A stretch of 64,000 bases of DNA from Raphanus sativus. Lineage: Eukaryota > Streptophyta > Magnoliopsida > Brassicales > Brassicaceae. The position numbers were made by a program, and so were the translations under genes. This document shows, in pieces, positions 63,894 to 64,000 of the stretch. Every line of letters starts with the position of its first letter. Position 1 is the first letter of the stretch. The stretch is taken from contig NC_079514.1 in the NCBI RefSeq assembly GCF_000801105.2, positions 47,744,515-47,808,514 of the forward strand. The letters run 5' to 3'. Below the pieces are notes generated by a model. That model was not told the origin of the DNA, searched no databases, and saw only the letters and a program-made list of their open reading frames with translations.

Positions 63894-64000
63894 CTTGTCA
63901 TTCACAATAGAAAGTTGGGCTCGTTGACGTTCTTTGAACGTTCGTGCACGTCTCATCAAATTAGAATCGTGTAGACATGCCTCCACGATTTTGTTGGATG
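63894..64000 (+). promoter_or_regulatory. Promoter block of a third extensin beyond the window
   Basis: 63894-63989 is nearly identical to the block upstream of extensin B. By the same spacing, an ATG is expected near 64130, outside the window. The gene itself is not seen. Confidence 0.7.

Larger units (their letters stand above)
61230..64000 (+). repeat. Duplicated extensin upstream segment, copy 2 (interrupted)
   Basis: The order and orientation match 52480-53520, with two insertions: Helitron 61393-62564 and retroposon 63067-63621. The match runs to the window edge at the position equivalent to about 53508. Confidence 0.88.

Overview
The window is nuclear DNA from a flowering plant, almost certainly a Brassicaceae and probably a Brassica-type (mesohexaploid) species. 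It has short GT-AG introns, Helitron ends of the Arabidopsis/Brassica type, AT-rich intergenic DNA, and a recognisable gene order. From left to right it holds an SMC1 (cohesin) relic, FBL17 (F-box), a TSA1 (tryptophan synthase alpha) relic, UREF, GCN5/HAG1, an extensin, H2A.Z, an ABCF4-type ATPase and a second extensin. From memory, Arabidopsis chromosome 3 carries ABCF4, HTA11, extensins, GCN5, (bZIP25, NDC80), TSA1, FBL17, (GR), SMC1 in the opposite direction around At3g54540-At3g54670. The window therefore looks like a fractionated copy of that block: some genes intact, two decayed in place (SMC1, TSA1), some missing (bZIP25, NDC80, glutathione reductase), and UREF added from elsewhere. The synteny statement is recollection plus inference and needs an alignment.

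Layout. 1-5.7 kb: end of a Helitron, the SMC1 relic, a 5'-truncated LINE with target-site duplication, and a second Helitron carrying a nested SINE. 5.7-11.4 kb: FBL17 (10 exons), the TSA1 relic and single-exon UREF, all on the + strand. 11.9-13.2 kb: a broken LINE RNase H fragment and a truncated nucleotidyltransferase gene. 14.8-18.6 kb: complete GCN5 histone acetyltransferase on the - strand (13 exons). 18.6-25.7 kb: AT-rich DNA with tandem repeats, a tandem Helitron-like pair and a degenerate plant transposase gene. 25.7-28.9 kb: extensin A (- strand, 1035 aa). 29-40.9 kb: intergenic DNA with a small GRF zinc-finger gene, a small gene split by a minimal LTR element, and a long degenerate AT-rich array interrupted by a LINE fragment. 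40.9-45.3 kb: H2A.Z (+) and the ABCF ATPase (-), convergent. 45.5-47.6 kb: a Harbinger-like element. 50-51.2 kb: a Helitron containing a SINE and a Stowaway-like MITE. 53.6-55.6 kb: extensin B (+). 55.6-64 kb: repeats, a short Helitron, a minisatellite, and a second copy of the extensin upstream region broken by a Helitron and a retroposon. That copy ends at the window edge, so a third extensin should begin about 130 bp further on.

The intact genes are mostly housekeeping or cell-cycle/chromatin genes (FBL17, GCN5, H2A.Z, ABCF, UREF), and the extensins are cell-wall structural proteins. They do not form one pathway. I did not find a convincing new biological system. The most informative structures are the mobile-element insertions whose exact boundaries can be proved inside the window, because a second, unoccupied copy of the same site is also present.
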